Assembly (NCBI GenBank): GCA_937880795.1
Contig: CALGRQ010000178.1
Coordinates: forward strand, 1-7,408
Reading direction: 5' to 3'
DNA length: 7,408 nucleotides
Origin: an uncultured Dyadobacter sp.
Lineage (GTDB): Bacteria; Bacteroidota; Bacteroidia; Cytophagales; Spirosomataceae
Below the pieces are notes generated by a model, which was given only the letters and a program-made list of their open reading frames with translations, was not told the DNA's origin and did no database searches. Below, in pieces: positions 6,759-7,408 of this stretch. A program made the translations under genes and the position numbers. Position 1 is the stretch's first letter, and every line of letters starts with the position of its first letter.

Positions 6759-7406
6759 TCAATATAGTTGAATGTATTTACCGGTGGGCTGCGCTTCCCA
6801 GTTTTTAGCACCAGGTGTTTTTTCGGACATAACCCAAAGTGAATATTCACCGGCTGGAAGCTTGTTTCGGTATATTGTATATTCGTAGGTATGGCTATAA
6901 TATGAATGAGTTTTTAAAAAATCGGCCGGTTGGTGGGGAACAGGTAGCGCAGGAAGTATCAGCTTATGGCTACGCGATGCCAATACAAAATAGGAAGGCT
7001 TAGTTTCAATAGCTGGAACTGTTCTGAACCGTATAGACTTGGAAGGAAGCGCATGGTCGTTTGCTCTGAAAAGTACCTCCGCTGTGGTTTTTGCTGGATA
7101 CATGCGTGCCGGATTTCCCGTTTTCTCAATGACCTTGCTCTGCTCAGGAAACGAATTGGTTATCAAAAGTTGGCTCAATCCTGCACTTTCAATGGAGTGA
7201 ACAAGGTTCTTCATCCGTGTTGGATGATTCCAGAATGGAATGTCGCCAAAGTTATTCCCTGTGGTCAGGAGTGTATAGAAGTTTTTGAAATAGTAAGCAT
7301 CCAATCCCAGTTCTTCATATTGTTTACGAAGTTGAGGAAGTGAAATGAAATAGCTGGTGATATGTAAACCCATAAAAAATAGCATACCTAGCAAGGCAGA
7401 GGCTAA
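6759..7406 (-). CDS. Unrecognised membrane-anchored protein (5' end at or beyond window edge)
   Basis: The frame is open from the right edge to a TGA at 6761-6759, giving 215 visible residues. The first 25 or so ('LASALLGMLFFMGLHITSYF') are hydrophobic and form one membrane segment; the remaining ~190 are polar, without Cys and with many aromatics, and look like a domain outside the cytoplasmic membrane. The C-terminal part ('YEYTIYRNKLPAGEYSLWVM') reads like beta-strands. Two readings are possible: the tail of a larger multi-pass protein cut by the window, or a short protein with an N-terminal anchor starting at TTG 7394 or ATG 7385. The sequence shown cannot decide, since only four in-frame codons precede 7394. 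I recognise no family and assign no function. The stop is 9 nt before xth, so the two are probably cotranscribed. Confidence 0.7.
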   Translation of the reverse strand, partial: LASALLGMLFFMGLHITSYFISLPQLRKQYEELGLDAYYFKNFYTLLTTGNNFGDIPFWNHPTRMKNLVHSIESAGLSQLLITNSFPEQSKVIEKTGNPARMYPAKTTAEVLFRANDHALPSKSIRFRTVPAIETKPSYFVLASRSHKLILPALPVPHQPADFLKTHSYYSHTYEYTIYRNKLPAGEYSLWVMSEKTPGAKNWEAQPTGKYIQLY

Positions 7407-7408
7407 TT

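Noticed and set aside
6966..7343. 125-codon + strand ORF opposite the unknown right-edge gene
   Set aside because: Its product is rich in Cys, Arg and Trp with no domain, while the - strand frame has a membrane segment, ordinary composition and tight spacing to xth. The - strand reading is preferred, though neither product is recognised.
1..7408. Search for mobile elements, CRISPR arrays, tRNA/rRNA genes, toxin-antitoxin or defence genes
   Set aside because: No transposase or integrase motifs, spaced direct repeats, cloverleaf-like sequences or typical defence domains were seen; the longest non-coding gap is 159 nt.

Overview
The window looks like an ordinary chromosomal stretch of a Bacteroidota bacterium, most likely from the Sphingobacteriia/Cytophagia side. 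The signs are a MutS of the 'KETPL.KQYNQIKAKYPG' N-terminal type, a small single-RRM RNA-binding protein with a Gly/Arg-rich tail, weak or absent Shine-Dalgarno sequences with A/T-rich leaders, and a promoter upstream of mutS that fits the Bacteroidota -33 TTG / -7 TAnnTTTG pattern. Base composition is moderate and looks even throughout. I see no insertion sequence, integrase, tRNA, rRNA or CRISPR array.

Layout. On the + strand, the 3' part of an SMP-30/gluconolactonase-like beta-propeller gene (3-716, cut by the left edge) is followed after 43 nt by a complete RRM-protein gene (760-1203). A strong, nearly symmetric stem-loop (1213-1260) then separates these from everything else, which lies on the - strand. 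Read in the direction of transcription, the - strand holds: an unrecognised membrane-anchored protein cut by the right edge (7406-6759), exodeoxyribonuclease III (6749-5985), an RluE-type 23S rRNA pseudouridine synthase (5941-5348), mutS (5188-2540) and a NupG-type MFS permease (2465-1275). The permease and the RRM gene converge on the shared terminator.

Functionally, the - strand run is a co-directional housekeeping group. It includes two DNA-repair enzymes (ExoIII for abasic sites and 3' blocks, MutS for mismatches) with an rRNA-modification enzyme between them. The unknown gene and xth are only 9 nt apart, so they are probably cotranscribed, and rluE follows xth after 43 nt. mutS has a 159-nt upstream gap with its own plausible promoter, so it is probably a separate or additional transcription unit. 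The permease follows mutS after 74 nt without an obvious terminator.

The main oddities are modest. Both mutS and rluE start with TTG, with in-frame stops closely upstream. The mutS leader holds a 16-codon ORF. Two nested 3'-end hairpins follow the permease gene. The permease keeps the NupG scaffold but seems to lack two of NupG's nucleoside-contacting residues. I found no clear sign of a new multi-gene system.
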